DNA of 64,000 nucleotides, from NCBI GenBank assembly GCA_015207195.1, contig JADEXJ010000004.1, positions 1 through 64,000 on the forward strand, read 5' to 3'. Below are positions 37,350 to 46,568 of the stretch, one piece after another. Within the stretch, counting starts at the first letter, position 1. Each line of letters begins with the position of its first letter. The stretch is from Pleurocapsales cyanobacterium LEGE 10410 (GTDB taxonomy: Bacteria > Cyanobacteriota > Cyanobacteriia > Cyanobacteriales > Xenococcaceae). The translations under genes and the position numbers were made by a program. Under the pieces are notes generated by a model. It was not told the DNA's origin. It did not search any database and was given only the letters and a program-made list of their open reading frames with translations.

Positions 37350-37474
37350 CTACTCTCTACTCCCTATATGCGAAGCCCTAAAGGATTCCCTTCGGTCTCG
37401 GTATCCCTTTAGGGACTCTCTACTCTCTACTTTCTACTCCCTACTCCCTACTCCCTACTCCCTACTCTCTACTG
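37350..37474. repeat. CTACTCC/CTACTCT heptamer array interrupted by a hairpin element
   Basis: Degenerate heptamers (CTACTCT, CTACTCC) run on both sides of a 39-bp hairpin: CCCTAAAGG at 37376-37384 pairs with CCTTTAGGG at 37406-37414. The hairpin belongs to the same dispersed family as 25579-25664. The array runs into the last codons of the downstream minus-strand glycosyltransferase gene. Confidence 0.85.
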
Positions 37475-38467
37475 TTTCCCAAACACATCCCTAATCCGAT
37501 AGATCGGTCTTCTTTGGGATTCGTGATAGGTACGCATCAAAAGTTCGGTAACTAAGCCAAAGCAAAATAAATTGACCCCAGTAATAATTAGCAACACCGC
37601 TAAAATAAGTAAAGGGCGATCGCCGATATTTTGATTAAAAAATAATTTGATGATGGTTAGATACAAACCCATCGCTATTCCCGTCGCCAGAGAGATTACA
37701 CCACCTAAGCCAAAGACGTGCATCGGGCGAGTGAGAAACTTTTTCATAAAGTAGACGGTTAATAAGTCCATCACCACGCGAATTGTTCTACCCAAACCAT
37801 ATTTACTTTGTCCAAAGCGTCTGGCATGATGGCGCACGGGTACTTCAGTAATTCTCGCGCCTTCAATATATGCCAAGGCGGGCAAAAAGCGATGTAGTTC
37901 GCCATAAAGGTTCATATCTGCAACTAATTCTGAACGATATGCTTTGAGTGAGCAACCGTAGTCGTGTAGTTTAACTCCTGTTACTCTGGCGATGATAATA
38001 TTCGCAATTTTTGAAGGAAGCAATCTAGTTAAGGCTGCATCCTGCCTGTTTTTTCGCCAACCGCTCACTAGATCGTAGCCTTCATTTAATTTTGCCAGCA
38101 GCATCGGTATATCGGTAGGATCGTTTTGCAGATCGCCATCTAAGGTAACAATGACTTTGCCTCTGGCAGATTCAAACCCCGCTGCCATAGCTGGAGTTTG
38201 ACCGTAATTACGACGTAAAATAACCGCTTTGAGATCGATACGTCTTCTGGCTAAATTAGTTAATACCTGAGTCGAACCATCGCTCGAACCATCGTCCACA
38301 CAAATTATCTCATAGCTCAACCGTGTCTTTTGTACGGCATTGGCGATCGCCTCTACTAAGGGTTCAATGCTTTCGGCTTCGTTATATATCGGCACGACTA
38401 CAGATAAGTCTAGCTGTGGTGTTTCTATGACTGAAGCGATACGATTTTCTATGGACTGAGATGGCAT
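37469..38467 (-). CDS. DPM1/GtrB-like family 2 glycosyltransferase
   Basis: The 332-residue enzyme resembles polyprenyl-phosphate glycosyltransferases. The GT-A domain shows SVVVPIYNEAESIEPL, CVDDGSSDGS, TLDGDLQNDP (DxD) and YGCSLKAYRSELV, followed by the amphipathic RFGQSKYGLGRT region and two C-terminal membrane helices. It probably moves a sugar from a nucleotide donor to a lipid phosphate for cell-envelope glycans. Neighbouring genes do not show the acceptor. It is divergent from the PBP4 gene. Confidence 0.88.
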   Translation of the reverse strand: MPSQSIENRIASVIETPQLDLSVVVPIYNEAESIEPLVEAIANAVQKTRLSYEIICVDDGSSDGSTQVLTNLARRRIDLKAVILRRNYGQTPAMAAGFESARGKVIVTLDGDLQNDPTDIPMLLAKLNEGYDLVSGWRKNRQDAALTRLLPSKIANIIIARVTGVKLHDYGCSLKAYRSELVADMNLYGELHRFLPALAYIEGARITEVPVRHHARRFGQSKYGLGRTIRVVMDLLTVYFMKKFLTRPMHVFGLGGVISLATGIAMGLYLTIIKLFFNQNIGDRPLLILAVLLIITGVNLFCFGLVTELLMRTYHESQRRPIYRIRDVFGKQ

Positions 38468-38643
38468 GGCAGTATGCGTAATAAGTCGTATGTTTCATAG
38501 ATTATCTGGTATTAAATATCACTTGTCACCAAATCAATTAGGTTTTTTAACGAGATGCAATCAAATCAGGCTCAATTGCCCTAATCTTCCTGGTTCTTTG
38601 TTAAAAAGAAAATTTCCAATCCACGTTACCTATACTGCTCTAA

Positions 38644-40116
38644 ATGAAATTAATCTTTAATCGGTTATGTTTTTTAAGTCTGTCGGTTTTATTACTTTGT
38701 CTGCCAACCTTCGAGCGAGTTGTGGCGCGGGAGGCTTCTGATTCATCTGCTTCTCAGAGGGATAATGCTCCGCGAATTTGCCCTGAAGATTTGCCTACAG
38801 CTATTAACAAGATTATTAATCGTCCTGAGTTTGCGCGATCGCGTTGGGGGATTGAGATTCAAACCATTGAAGGAGAAGCGTTGTATAGCTTGAATGGAAA
38901 TAAATTCTTTACTCCAGCCTCCAGTGCCAAACTGCTAACTACTGCTGCGGTAATATCTCAACTGGGTGCCGATTATCGCCTGACTACGCCGATTTTTGCT
39001 GTAGGAAATTCGCCCAGTCTGACTTCTTTACGTCTAAAAGGACAGGGAGACCCCACTATATCGACTCAAAGCCTAAAAAATATAGTACATCAGTTGCAGA
39101 GTCGAGGAGTCAAACGGATCGAAAAGTTAATAATTGACGATAGTTACTTTGAACCACCGACGATTAACCCTACATGGGAATGGCTGGACGTTCACAGTTA
39201 CTTTGCTACGGCGGTAAATAGTACGATTTTGAACCAAAATACGGTCACGCTGACTCTATTACCTCAGCAGTTCGGACAGCCTGTAAAATTTTTTTGGAAT
39301 GATGCGAGCGCAGCTAGACAATGGCAGGTAATTAATAAAGCGGTAACGGGCGCAGCAGATATTCCTTATGACGTGGAACTTGATGGAGAACTGGGTAAAC
39401 CAGTCTTGCAAATCAGGGGAAAATTAGCGGAAAATGACCCCCCAGATGTCTGGGATTTGGCGGTAGTCAATCCTGCTTATTATTTTTTAGAGTCTCTACG
39501 TTTACATCTAGCCAAAGCTGGCATTTCTGTTACTAGAGGAATGGTAGTCAATCGACCCGAACAAAATGAATTGGAAACCAAATTAACAGAAATTGTTTCT
39601 CCACCAATGCAGCAGATGTTGGCAGAAATTAATCAAGAAAGTAATAATTTATATGCCGAAGTTTTAGCCAAAATTCTAGCCAAAAAATTAAACACAAAAA
39701 CTCCTATTGAAGCAATAAATCTCAGTTTGACTGAATTGGGTCTAACTGAAGAATATGTTTTAGAAGATGCTTCTGGTTTATCTCGTCAGAATTTAGTTCC
39801 TCCTCAAACTATAGTTAAAACACTTCGGTTAATGTGGCAATCGCCTCAAGGAAAATTTTATCAACAGTCTTTAGCCGTAGCTGGAGTAAATGGCACTCTC
39901 GAAAGACGCTTTATTGACACCCCCGTTCAAGGAAATCTTTGGGGAAAAACAGGGACTTTAACGGGAGTTGGCTCTTTGTCTGGATATATATCAATACACA
40001 GCTATCCTCCCGTAGTTTTTAGTATTTTAATTAACAATTCTGAACTTTCCCATCGAAACATCAGACAGACAATAGATGCGATCGTGGCGATTGTAAGTCG
40101 TCTTCATGAGTGCTGA
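38644..40116 (+). CDS. dacB: D-alanyl-D-alanine carboxypeptidase (PBP4 type, S13)
   Basis: The 490-residue protein has an N-terminal signal peptide (hydrophobic residues 7-20) and the three active-site motifs of penicillin-binding proteins: SxxK at Ser93-Lys96 (SSAK), an SxN-type SNN in INQESNNLYAEVL, and GKTGTLTG near the C-terminus. The long insert between the first two motifs is typical of the PBP4 class. It trims or cleaves peptidoglycan cross-links in the periplasm. It is monocistronic. Confidence 0.93.
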   Translation: MKLIFNRLCFLSLSVLLLCLPTFERVVAREASDSSASQRDNAPRICPEDLPTAINKIINRPEFARSRWGIEIQTIEGEALYSLNGNKFFTPASSAKLLTTAAVISQLGADYRLTTPIFAVGNSPSLTSLRLKGQGDPTISTQSLKNIVHQLQSRGVKRIEKLIIDDSYFEPPTINPTWEWLDVHSYFATAVNSTILNQNTVTLTLLPQQFGQPVKFFWNDASAARQWQVINKAVTGAADIPYDVELDGELGKPVLQIRGKLAENDPPDVWDLAVVNPAYYFLESLRLHLAKAGISVTRGMVVNRPEQNELETKLTEIVSPPMQQMLAEINQESNNLYAEVLAKILAKKLNTKTPIEAINLSLTELGLTEEYVLEDASGLSRQNLVPPQTIVKTLRLMWQSPQGKFYQQSLAVAGVNGTLERRFIDTPVQGNLWGKTGTLTGVGSLSGYISIHSYPPVVFSILINNSELSHRNIRQTIDAIVAIVSRLHEC

Positions 40117-40301
40117 AGATCACTGACCAGGAAATTAATTCTTGTTATCAATTAGATACATCAGAACATAACGTTCAAAACCTGAGTAGGTTGTCATATT
40201 TCTATCGAGCTTACGTCAATTAATGAATGATCGATCGAGCACAAATATTTTTAACCGAAAAGCAGTTGGTTAAAAAACAGTTAAATAACCATATAAAAAC
40301 C

Positions 40302-40856
40302 ATGAAAATTACTTCCAATCTAAAATTTATTGTTACTAGTCTGGCGATCGCACTCAGCACAATATCTCAGCCAGCAAATGCCCAGAGTTATAGTAATGAA
40401 GTACCAGAAATTGGCTGGAGTAGTCGGTTAAGCAGCATGGGATTAGATGCGGTCGATAATATTGGTAAAATCTATGAATTTTACTGCCAACCCGCATCAA
40501 AAGACTTTAGACACGCTCCGATTTGGGGAACTAACGTTTATACAGTAAATTCGGGTATTTGTAGTACTGCCGTTCATTCAGGAGCGATCGCAGCAGAAGA
40601 AGGGGGGATAGTTACCGTCGAATTGCTCGAAGGAAGAGATTTTTATACTGGAAGCAGTAAAAACAATGTGGAAAGTCGAGATTATCGTGGTACTAATCTT
40701 AGCTTTGCCTTTGTTGGGGAGGCAACCGTAAGGCAACAGAGTTTTGAATCTGAGCAACAAAGTCGCCCTTCTGGTATTAAGAGAGTAATGGTTAATGGCG
40801 TACAAAGAGGAGTAGAAAGAACGATTGAAAGAGCTATTCACGATATTTTTAACTAA
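40302..40856 (+). CDS. secreted LCCL-domain protein
   Basis: The 184-residue protein has a clear signal peptide with a likely cut after ANA27. Residues about 55-137 match the LCCL domain: FYCQP (Cys62), IWGTNVYTVNSGICSTAVHSGAI (given in parts: WGTNVYT, SGICSTAVH with Cys87), GGIVTVELLEG and the NNVESRDYRG region. LCCL domains are best known from animal extracellular proteins and occur in bacterial secreted proteins of unknown role. Only two of the four usual Cys are present. The C-terminal tail is basic. Start ATG 40302 gives the signal peptide. Confidence 0.8.
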   Translation: MKITSNLKFIVTSLAIALSTISQPANAQSYSNEVPEIGWSSRLSSMGLDAVDNIGKIYEFYCQPASKDFRHAPIWGTNVYTVNSGICSTAVHSGAIAAEEGGIVTVELLEGRDFYTGSSKNNVESRDYRGTNLSFAFVGEATVRQQSFESEQQSRPSGIKRVMVNGVQRGVERTIERAIHDIFN

Positions 40857-41368
40857 CAAGTTTTTATACTCAGAGTTTGCACCTCGTTAGACAAGAATAA
40901 AAACTAAGTTTATTTAACCAGGGTCTAACTGCCTCTAACTGCTATCCCATCTACACAAGAACTTCAGTGCTGACTACTCCCATCAACTTTTTTTTGGTGC
41001 AAGGTCTGAGTAATACCTAAAATTTACTAAGTACTCTAGTTATCTAAGTTCAAACCTGTAATTCTTCGATCGTGGCGGGTATTATTAATAACCAGAATTA
41101 GATTTGCTGCGATCGCCTGTATTACCTAGAAATGGAATTATCGACTCTAAAAATATTGACCTCGTCAAACAGTTTGCCATCTAATAAATGGGTTCAAAGC
41201 TCCGTCGTTTGCGATAATTGAGAAAAAAGGTAACTTTAAGGGGTAAAGGAGCAATTTTTTCCTTTTTTCTTCCCTTTATTAAGACAAAGTACTGATTCTA
41301 ATTCTAATTCCAACTTATATGATATTTGTGTATAAATTGTATAAATATCGGACATATAGTAATCTGTC
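40857..41368. other. gene-free region before the PAS/GGDEF/EAL gene
   Basis: No gene is seen in these 512 bp. There is a weak inverted motif AAGGGG/TTCCCTT near 41238-41278 and no recognised regulator box. Confidence 0.35.
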
Positions 41369-44011
41369 ATGCAATCTGAGATTCAATCAGATCTAGCCTT
41401 AAACTCTAAGAAGATTTCTGCTGCGGAAAGAATCCCGTCAGGACTCCGAAAAGACATTGGATTTTATAGAGCAATTATCAATACTCTACCAGATCCAATA
41501 TGGCTAAAAGATACTGATGGTGTTTATCTAGCCTGCAATCATCGTTTTGAAGATGTTATTGGAGCGTCCGAACAAGAGATACTTGGCAAGACTGATTACG
41601 ATTTATTTAATACTGAGTTGGCAGACTTTTTCCGAGAGTATGACCAGAAAGCGATCCAGAAAGGCTCTCGCGCAACAAATGAAGAATGGATAACCTTTGC
41701 CAGTGATGGACACCGCGAACTTTTGGAAACAACCAAGATCCCGATGCATGACAATCAAGGGAAACTGATCGGTGTACTAGGTATTGGACACAATGTTACT
41801 GCTCGTAAAGAGTCAGAAGAAAAACTTAAAAAAAGTGAAGAACGGTTTTCTCTAGCTATGCGTGGGGCTAATGATGGGCTTTGGGACTGGAACTTGGAAA
41901 CAAATGAAGTCTATTATTCACCGCGCTGGAAAAGCATGCTGGGTTATGAAAATGATGAGCTGACTAATAATTTAAACACTTGGCAAAGCCTAGTTCATCC
42001 AGATGATAAAGACAGGGTATTGAACTATTTTCAGGTCTGCTTGACTGAGAAAGTTGCTTCCTTTGAGGTTGAAATGCGTATGCAGCATAAAGCGGGTCAT
42101 CAAGTTTTTGTGTTATCCCGTGCATTTCTCATACATCGTGATTCTGATAGAAAAGCTGTTCGTTTAGTAGGAACCCACGTTGATATAACAGCCCGAAAGA
42201 AAGCCGAAGCATTTGATGACAAACAAGCCGAAATTATGGAGATGATCGCTACAGGGAAACCAGCATCAGAGATCTATTCAGAAATTGCCTTGATGTATGA
42301 AGAACGTCACCCTGGACTGCGCTGTTCGATGCTGGAATTGGAAGATGGGCGACTCCTGCATGGAGGAGCCCCCAGTCTACCCAAGGAGTACTGCGATGCG
42401 GTTCACGGTCTGAAAAACGGTCCTGATGTAGGGTCATGTGGTACATCAACCTATACTGGCAAGCGTGTTCTGGTTGAGAATATTGAAACCGATCCAAAAT
42501 GGGCGAAAATTAAACATATAGCTCTTCCCCATGGTATGCGTTGCTGTTGGTCCGAACCGATTAAAGATTCCTCAGGAATGGTATTAGGGGCATTTGGGAT
42601 GTATTATGATTATCCCGCACTGCCGAATGAGGAGGAGTCAAACGATCTTAAGGCTGCTGCTAGGCTAGCTGGGATTGTGATGGAGCGAGATCACGCTCAA
42701 AAGCGCATCCGAGAATTAGCCTATATCGATGACTTAACTAGGCTTGCCAATCGGGCTTACTTCTATCGAAATCTTGAAGCATCAATCAAACGTTCTGACC
42801 GCAACAAATCTCGTTTGGGACTTCTATATATCGACCTAGATGATTTTAAGAGTGTGAATGACAGTCTAGGTCATGATGCTGGTGACTTGCTGCTCCAGGA
42901 AATTGCTACACGGCTGCGTCAGGTCACTCGTGAAATTGATTTTGTCGCCCGCCTGAGTGGTGATGAATTCTGTATTCTGGTGAATGATGTTAATGATGAA
43001 TATGCTGCTGCCCATGTGGCTCAACGTTGCCTCGAAATGATATCAAAGCCAGTCGAGCTATTGGCAAGGAAATTCATTCCAGCTTGCAGTATTGGGATTG
43101 CACACTACCCTGATGACGGACAAGATCTCTCAACCTTAATCAAAGCAGCTGATACTTCACTTTACGCTGTAAAGGAACGGGGAAAAAATCAGTATGCGTT
43201 CTATAAACCTGAGCTGACTCACCAAGCAGAGTATCGGTTTCGCGTAGAGCAAAATTTAAGGGAGGCGGTCGAAAAACGGCAGTTGTCCTTGGTTTATCAA
43301 CCCCAGGTTCAGATACTGACGGGCAAGATTATTGGCGTTGAGGCATTGTTACGCTGGAATCATCCACAATTAGGTCAGGTTTCCCCCGCTGAATTTATTG
43401 CCACAGCCGAAAGAATAGGCATGATTCAGCCTCTCACTAAGTGGGTGTTGAAAACAGCCTGCAATCAAGCTATTGCTTGGAAGAAAGCAGGTTTACCTGC
43501 AATGCGTATGGCGGTTAATATTTCTCCAATCCATTTTCTCGATCGGGATTTTGTGTCATTGATTAAACGTGTTATTGATGAGACAGGAATGGTGCCATCG
43601 GAACTAGAACTGGAGGTTACCGAGAATGTTGTGCAGACGGATCGACAAAATCTCTCGATTTTTCAAGAGTTGAAAGATCTCGGTATTTTACTGGCAATCG
43701 ATGATTTTGGGACAGGGTATTCATCTTTTGCATCTCTCAAACATCTGACGGTTGATTACCTAAAAATTGATAAGCACTTTATTGATGATATGCTTGCCGA
43801 CCGTAAATCAAAGATTCTGATCGGCTCGATGATCGAAATGGGTCACAATCTAGGGTATGAAATTATTGCCGAAGGTGTTGAGACCGCAGAGCAATGTCAT
43901 ACGCTTCAAAAACTTGGTTGTGAGACTGCACAAGGGTATCTGTTTAGCAAACCTGTTAGTTCCGATGAAATATCGAAACTTTTAAATAGGCATGAGACTA
44001 AGCAAGGTTAA
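41369..44011 (+). CDS. PAS-PAS-GAF-GGDEF-EAL cyclic-di-GMP protein
   Basis: This 880-residue soluble protein has two PAS domains (about 25-150 and 155-280), a GAF-like region (about 285-440), a GGDEF domain and an EAL domain (about 625-875). The cyclase motif reads LSGDEF instead of RGGDEF, a variant that can still be active. The EAL domain is intact (GVEALLRW, ELEVTEN, AIDDFGTGYSS, EGVET), so phosphodiesterase activity is likely. It would tune c-di-GMP in response to an unidentified signal. I see no HIP1 octamer within the gene, unlike most neighbours. Confidence 0.93.
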   Translation: MQSEIQSDLALNSKKISAAERIPSGLRKDIGFYRAIINTLPDPIWLKDTDGVYLACNHRFEDVIGASEQEILGKTDYDLFNTELADFFREYDQKAIQKGSRATNEEWITFASDGHRELLETTKIPMHDNQGKLIGVLGIGHNVTARKESEEKLKKSEERFSLAMRGANDGLWDWNLETNEVYYSPRWKSMLGYENDELTNNLNTWQSLVHPDDKDRVLNYFQVCLTEKVASFEVEMRMQHKAGHQVFVLSRAFLIHRDSDRKAVRLVGTHVDITARKKAEAFDDKQAEIMEMIATGKPASEIYSEIALMYEERHPGLRCSMLELEDGRLLHGGAPSLPKEYCDAVHGLKNGPDVGSCGTSTYTGKRVLVENIETDPKWAKIKHIALPHGMRCCWSEPIKDSSGMVLGAFGMYYDYPALPNEEESNDLKAAARLAGIVMERDHAQKRIRELAYIDDLTRLANRAYFYRNLEASIKRSDRNKSRLGLLYIDLDDFKSVNDSLGHDAGDLLLQEIATRLRQVTREIDFVARLSGDEFCILVNDVNDEYAAAHVAQRCLEMISKPVELLARKFIPACSIGIAHYPDDGQDLSTLIKAADTSLYAVKERGKNQYAFYKPELTHQAEYRFRVEQNLREAVEKRQLSLVYQPQVQILTGKIIGVEALLRWNHPQLGQVSPAEFIATAERIGMIQPLTKWVLKTACNQAIAWKKAGLPAMRMAVNISPIHFLDRDFVSLIKRVIDETGMVPSELELEVTENVVQTDRQNLSIFQELKDLGILLAIDDFGTGYSSFASLKHLTVDYLKIDKHFIDDMLADRKSKILIGSMIEMGHNLGYEIIAEGVETAEQCHTLQKLGCETAQGYLFSKPVSSDEISKLLNRHETKQG

Positions 44012-44143
44012 AGTTATCTTACAGCCATTTTCAATTTGATAAACTACGTTTTTAGAAGCTTTGAGTTTTGTAAAACTATCCTAGTAGATATAGGCGTAAG
44101 TGAAGATACCTTTCAGTTAACCTCAAATCTTGACCATATCCAA

Positions 44144-44171
44144 CTTGCTACTTGCTACTTGCTACTCGCTA
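44144..44171. repeat. CTTGCTA heptamers
   Basis: Three copies of CTTGCTA and one CTCGCTA are in tandem, then AAGCGAAGCGGTACT, a fragment of the GC-rich dispersed repeat seen elsewhere. It lies in the 235-bp gap between the cyclic-di-GMP gene and the ferredoxin/MBL gene. Confidence 0.85.
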
Positions 44172-44246
44172 CTTAAGCGAAGCGGTACTAGTCAAACCTA
44201 GCTAGACTATAAAAATAGACTCTGCTTGAGGTTTGGAGTAAAAAAA

Positions 44247-45122
44247 ATGGCTACTTTGCAAAAGAAGAGAACAGAAAATACTGACGGTAACTTCTATGTC
44301 GATTCTAGCTGTATAGATTGCGATACCTGCCGTTGGATGACTCCAGAAGTGTTTAATCGTCAGGCTTATCAGTCAGCCGTATATCATCAACCAGCTACAG
44401 ATCGAGAAGAATTGCTGGCAATGCAGGCTCTTTTAGCTTGTCCTACGGCTTCTATTGGTACGGTAGACAAACCGATCCAGATCAAGCAAGCTCAACAAAC
44501 TTTTCCTCTATTAGTAGAAGACAACGTTTATCACTGTGGCTACCATTCAGCAGCGTCTTACGGTGCAGCCAGCTATTTTATCCAAAGGTCAGCAGGAAAT
44601 ATTCTGATTGATTCTCCTCGATTTACCCCACCTTTAGTCAAGCGTCTAGAAGAGTTGGGCGGTATTAAATATATGTATCTTACCCACCAGGATGATGTTG
44701 CCGACCACCAAAAATTTCAGCAGCATTTCCAGTGCGATCGCATTTTACACTCAGACGATATTCAACTTTCTACGCAAGGGGTCGAAATAAAATTATCTGG
44801 TACAGAAACCGTAGAATTAGCTCCAGATATTCTAATTATTCCCGTACCAGGTCATAGCAAAGGACATACGGTCTTGCTATATCAAAACAAGTTCCTCTTT
44901 ACAGGAGATCATTTGGCTTTATCACCACGTCTCAATCACCTGATTGCCTTTCGCCGTTTTTGCTGGTATTCCTGGTCGGAACAAATTAAATCAATGGAAA
45001 AACTGGCTAATTATTCTTTTGAATGGGTGTTACCTGGTCATGGTCGCCGTTATCATGGCGATTTGACTACGACCAAACAACAAATTCAGCAGTGTATTGA
45101 GTGGATGAAACAACAATCTTAG
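44247..45122 (+). CDS. single-cluster ferredoxin fused to a metallo-beta-lactamase fold
   Basis: The 291-residue protein begins with a short ferredoxin-like segment: Cys22, Cys25 and Cys28 (CIDCDTC) and Cys65 in a CP pair, a pattern for one 4Fe-4S cluster. From about residue 85 it is a metallo-beta-lactamase fold, with YLTHQDDVADH in place of the classical HxHxDH, then VPGHSKGHTVLL, FTGDHLA and VLPGHGRRYHG. The fusion suggests a redox-controlled hydrolase or an electron-fed oxidoreductase. ATG 44247 has a GGAG ribosome-binding site. Confidence 0.85.
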   Translation: MATLQKKRTENTDGNFYVDSSCIDCDTCRWMTPEVFNRQAYQSAVYHQPATDREELLAMQALLACPTASIGTVDKPIQIKQAQQTFPLLVEDNVYHCGYHSAASYGAASYFIQRSAGNILIDSPRFTPPLVKRLEELGGIKYMYLTHQDDVADHQKFQQHFQCDRILHSDDIQLSTQGVEIKLSGTETVELAPDILIIPVPGHSKGHTVLLYQNKFLFTGDHLALSPRLNHLIAFRRFCWYSWSEQIKSMEKLANYSFEWVLPGHGRRYHGDLTTTKQQIQQCIEWMKQQS

Positions 45123-45294
45123 TTCGGAGTTCGGAGTTAGTAATTGTCGCTGCTTTTCAATCTTCGCATTTCTGGTCTCCCAGTCTGCAAACCTAGTATT
45201 AGGTTGGAATTAAAAAAGGATAGGAAATTCAAGAAATTAATCTTCAATCTCTTATCCTCCTGTGAAAAAGGCGAATAGCTAGTAACTTTTAGTT

Positions 45295-45786
45295 TTAGTT
45301 ATAAACTTTTCCGCCACCCCAAAGAATGCCACGAATTTCAGGTTGAATCAGAATGTGTCCTGCAACCGCTTCTAAGTCTTCATCGGTTAGATTACGCATA
45401 ATCGGATAAAGGTCAGAGCGTGTAGTATTAGGATGGAATTCATAGATATCTTTCTCACCGTCGTAAGTTGTTGGGTGTTTGAGATAGTCAACAATTCCCT
45501 CAATATTGTCTCTAGCAGGATAGGCATTAGCTAAAGCAGTTAAACCCAAGTTGACGTTAGGATTAGTTTTAGTTGCGCCACCTTTATGGCAGTAAGTACA
45601 ACTATCAACAAATATTTTTTGTCCTTGTTTTACCTGCTTGAGACTCAAAGTTACCGTGTCTCCTTGATCATTTAGCGGAACAGTACGAATACTCTCATCT
45701 AGTTCAACCGCATTAACGCTGCTAACATTAAGTTGAATCGCCAAAAATAAGGCAGCTACAGCAGCAAATAATAATCGCTTTAACAT
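45295..45786 (-). CDS. psbV: photosystem II cytochrome c-550
   Basis: The 163-residue lumenal protein stabilises the oxygen-evolving complex. It has a signal peptide ending near NA26, then the heme site Cys63-x-x-Cys66-His67 (CTYCH) and a conserved KHPTTYDGE stretch with the second axial His. The mature length matches the family. Start ATG 45786 has a strong GAGGAG at ideal spacing. It is monocistronic. Confidence 0.97.
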   Translation of the reverse strand: MLKRLLFAAVAALFLAIQLNVSSVNAVELDESIRTVPLNDQGDTVTLSLKQVKQGQKIFVDSCTYCHKGGATKTNPNVNLGLTALANAYPARDNIEGIVDYLKHPTTYDGEKDIYEFHPNTTRSDLYPIMRNLTDEDLEAVAGHILIQPEIRGILWGGGKVYN

Positions 45787-45973
45787 TGTTCTCCTCAAAA
45801 TTTTAATTTGATTTTCAATCGCGGTGCTATTTTGGATGCACCAATATACATAATCTTCAGTTGTTTATCTTGACAGACTATCTGGTAGTTAATAAAAACA
45901 GTAACCAATCTTATCGCCAAGAAGCGAATATAGAACCTATTTGAGCTACAATGACCTATTTTAAATTAGCTTC

Positions 45974-46150
45974 TTAATTGTTTTTAGCAGCCAGAATTTC
46001 CATAATAATTGTCTTGGCATCTTCTAATGCTAAACAGGTGCGTTCGTTCTTATAGTTGATTTGAAAGCGATCGCAAAGCTCGAATACTGCTTGTGTTTCA
46101 ATTTGGTATTCTGCTGCAATATCAGCAATTGATAGTTCTGCAAAGCCCAT
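45974..46150 (-). CDS. small helical protein (58 aa)
   Basis: The 58-residue product starts MGFAELSIADIAAEYQIET and continues VFELCDRFQINYKNERT, then ALEDAKTIIMEIL. This layout of three short helices resembles small cyanobacterial proteins with an IF2-N-like or helix-turn-helix fold, but I cannot name it with certainty. One HIP1 octamer lies inside the gene. It is on the same strand as psbV, with a 187-bp gap. Confidence 0.6.
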   Translation of the reverse strand: MGFAELSIADIAAEYQIETQAVFELCDRFQINYKNERTCLALEDAKTIIMEILAAKNN

Positions 46151-46568
46151 AAGTCAGGTCTATATAAATCTCATTAATAAAGATTGGATGATTAATAAAT
46201 CGTCAGGATTAAGTAACTATGTATTATACTAGGATTTGATATCAGCCATGATGAGTAACAATACTTAACATAACTTTTGCTCCTAAGCGTTAATCAATAT
46301 CATCCCATTTAATAGACCCAACTGCGGGAAAAATTTGTCTTGACTTTGCTATTAAGGCAGGAGTTTAGAGGCAGAAGCAAAACTAAAGATTGGTATTTAT
46401 TCGATCTGTTGTCGCTCAAGTTTAATCGACTGTTGCTCGATTGATGCTCAAAGCAGATAAACAACGCTTTGGTTGAGTTACGGTCAATCGTAAGTTGCCA
46501 AATAAATTTCTCAAAAATATTTACCAAACCCAACCTACGACGGCATCTAAATTTTTGCTCGACACTCT
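46151..46568. other. gene-free region before cobA's 3' end
   Basis: No convincing gene is present in these 418 bp. A 74-codon open frame on the minus strand (46309-46533) has no family features. A motif ACCAAACCCAACCTACG at 46525-46541 resembles dispersed cyanobacterial repeats. Confidence 0.35.

Noticed and set aside
38466-38660. 64-codon frame overlapping the dacB start
   Set aside because: It overlaps both flanking genes' starts and has no protein-like features.
46309-46533. 74-codon frame on the minus strand
   Set aside because: Composition is irregular and no family motif or good ribosome-binding site is present.
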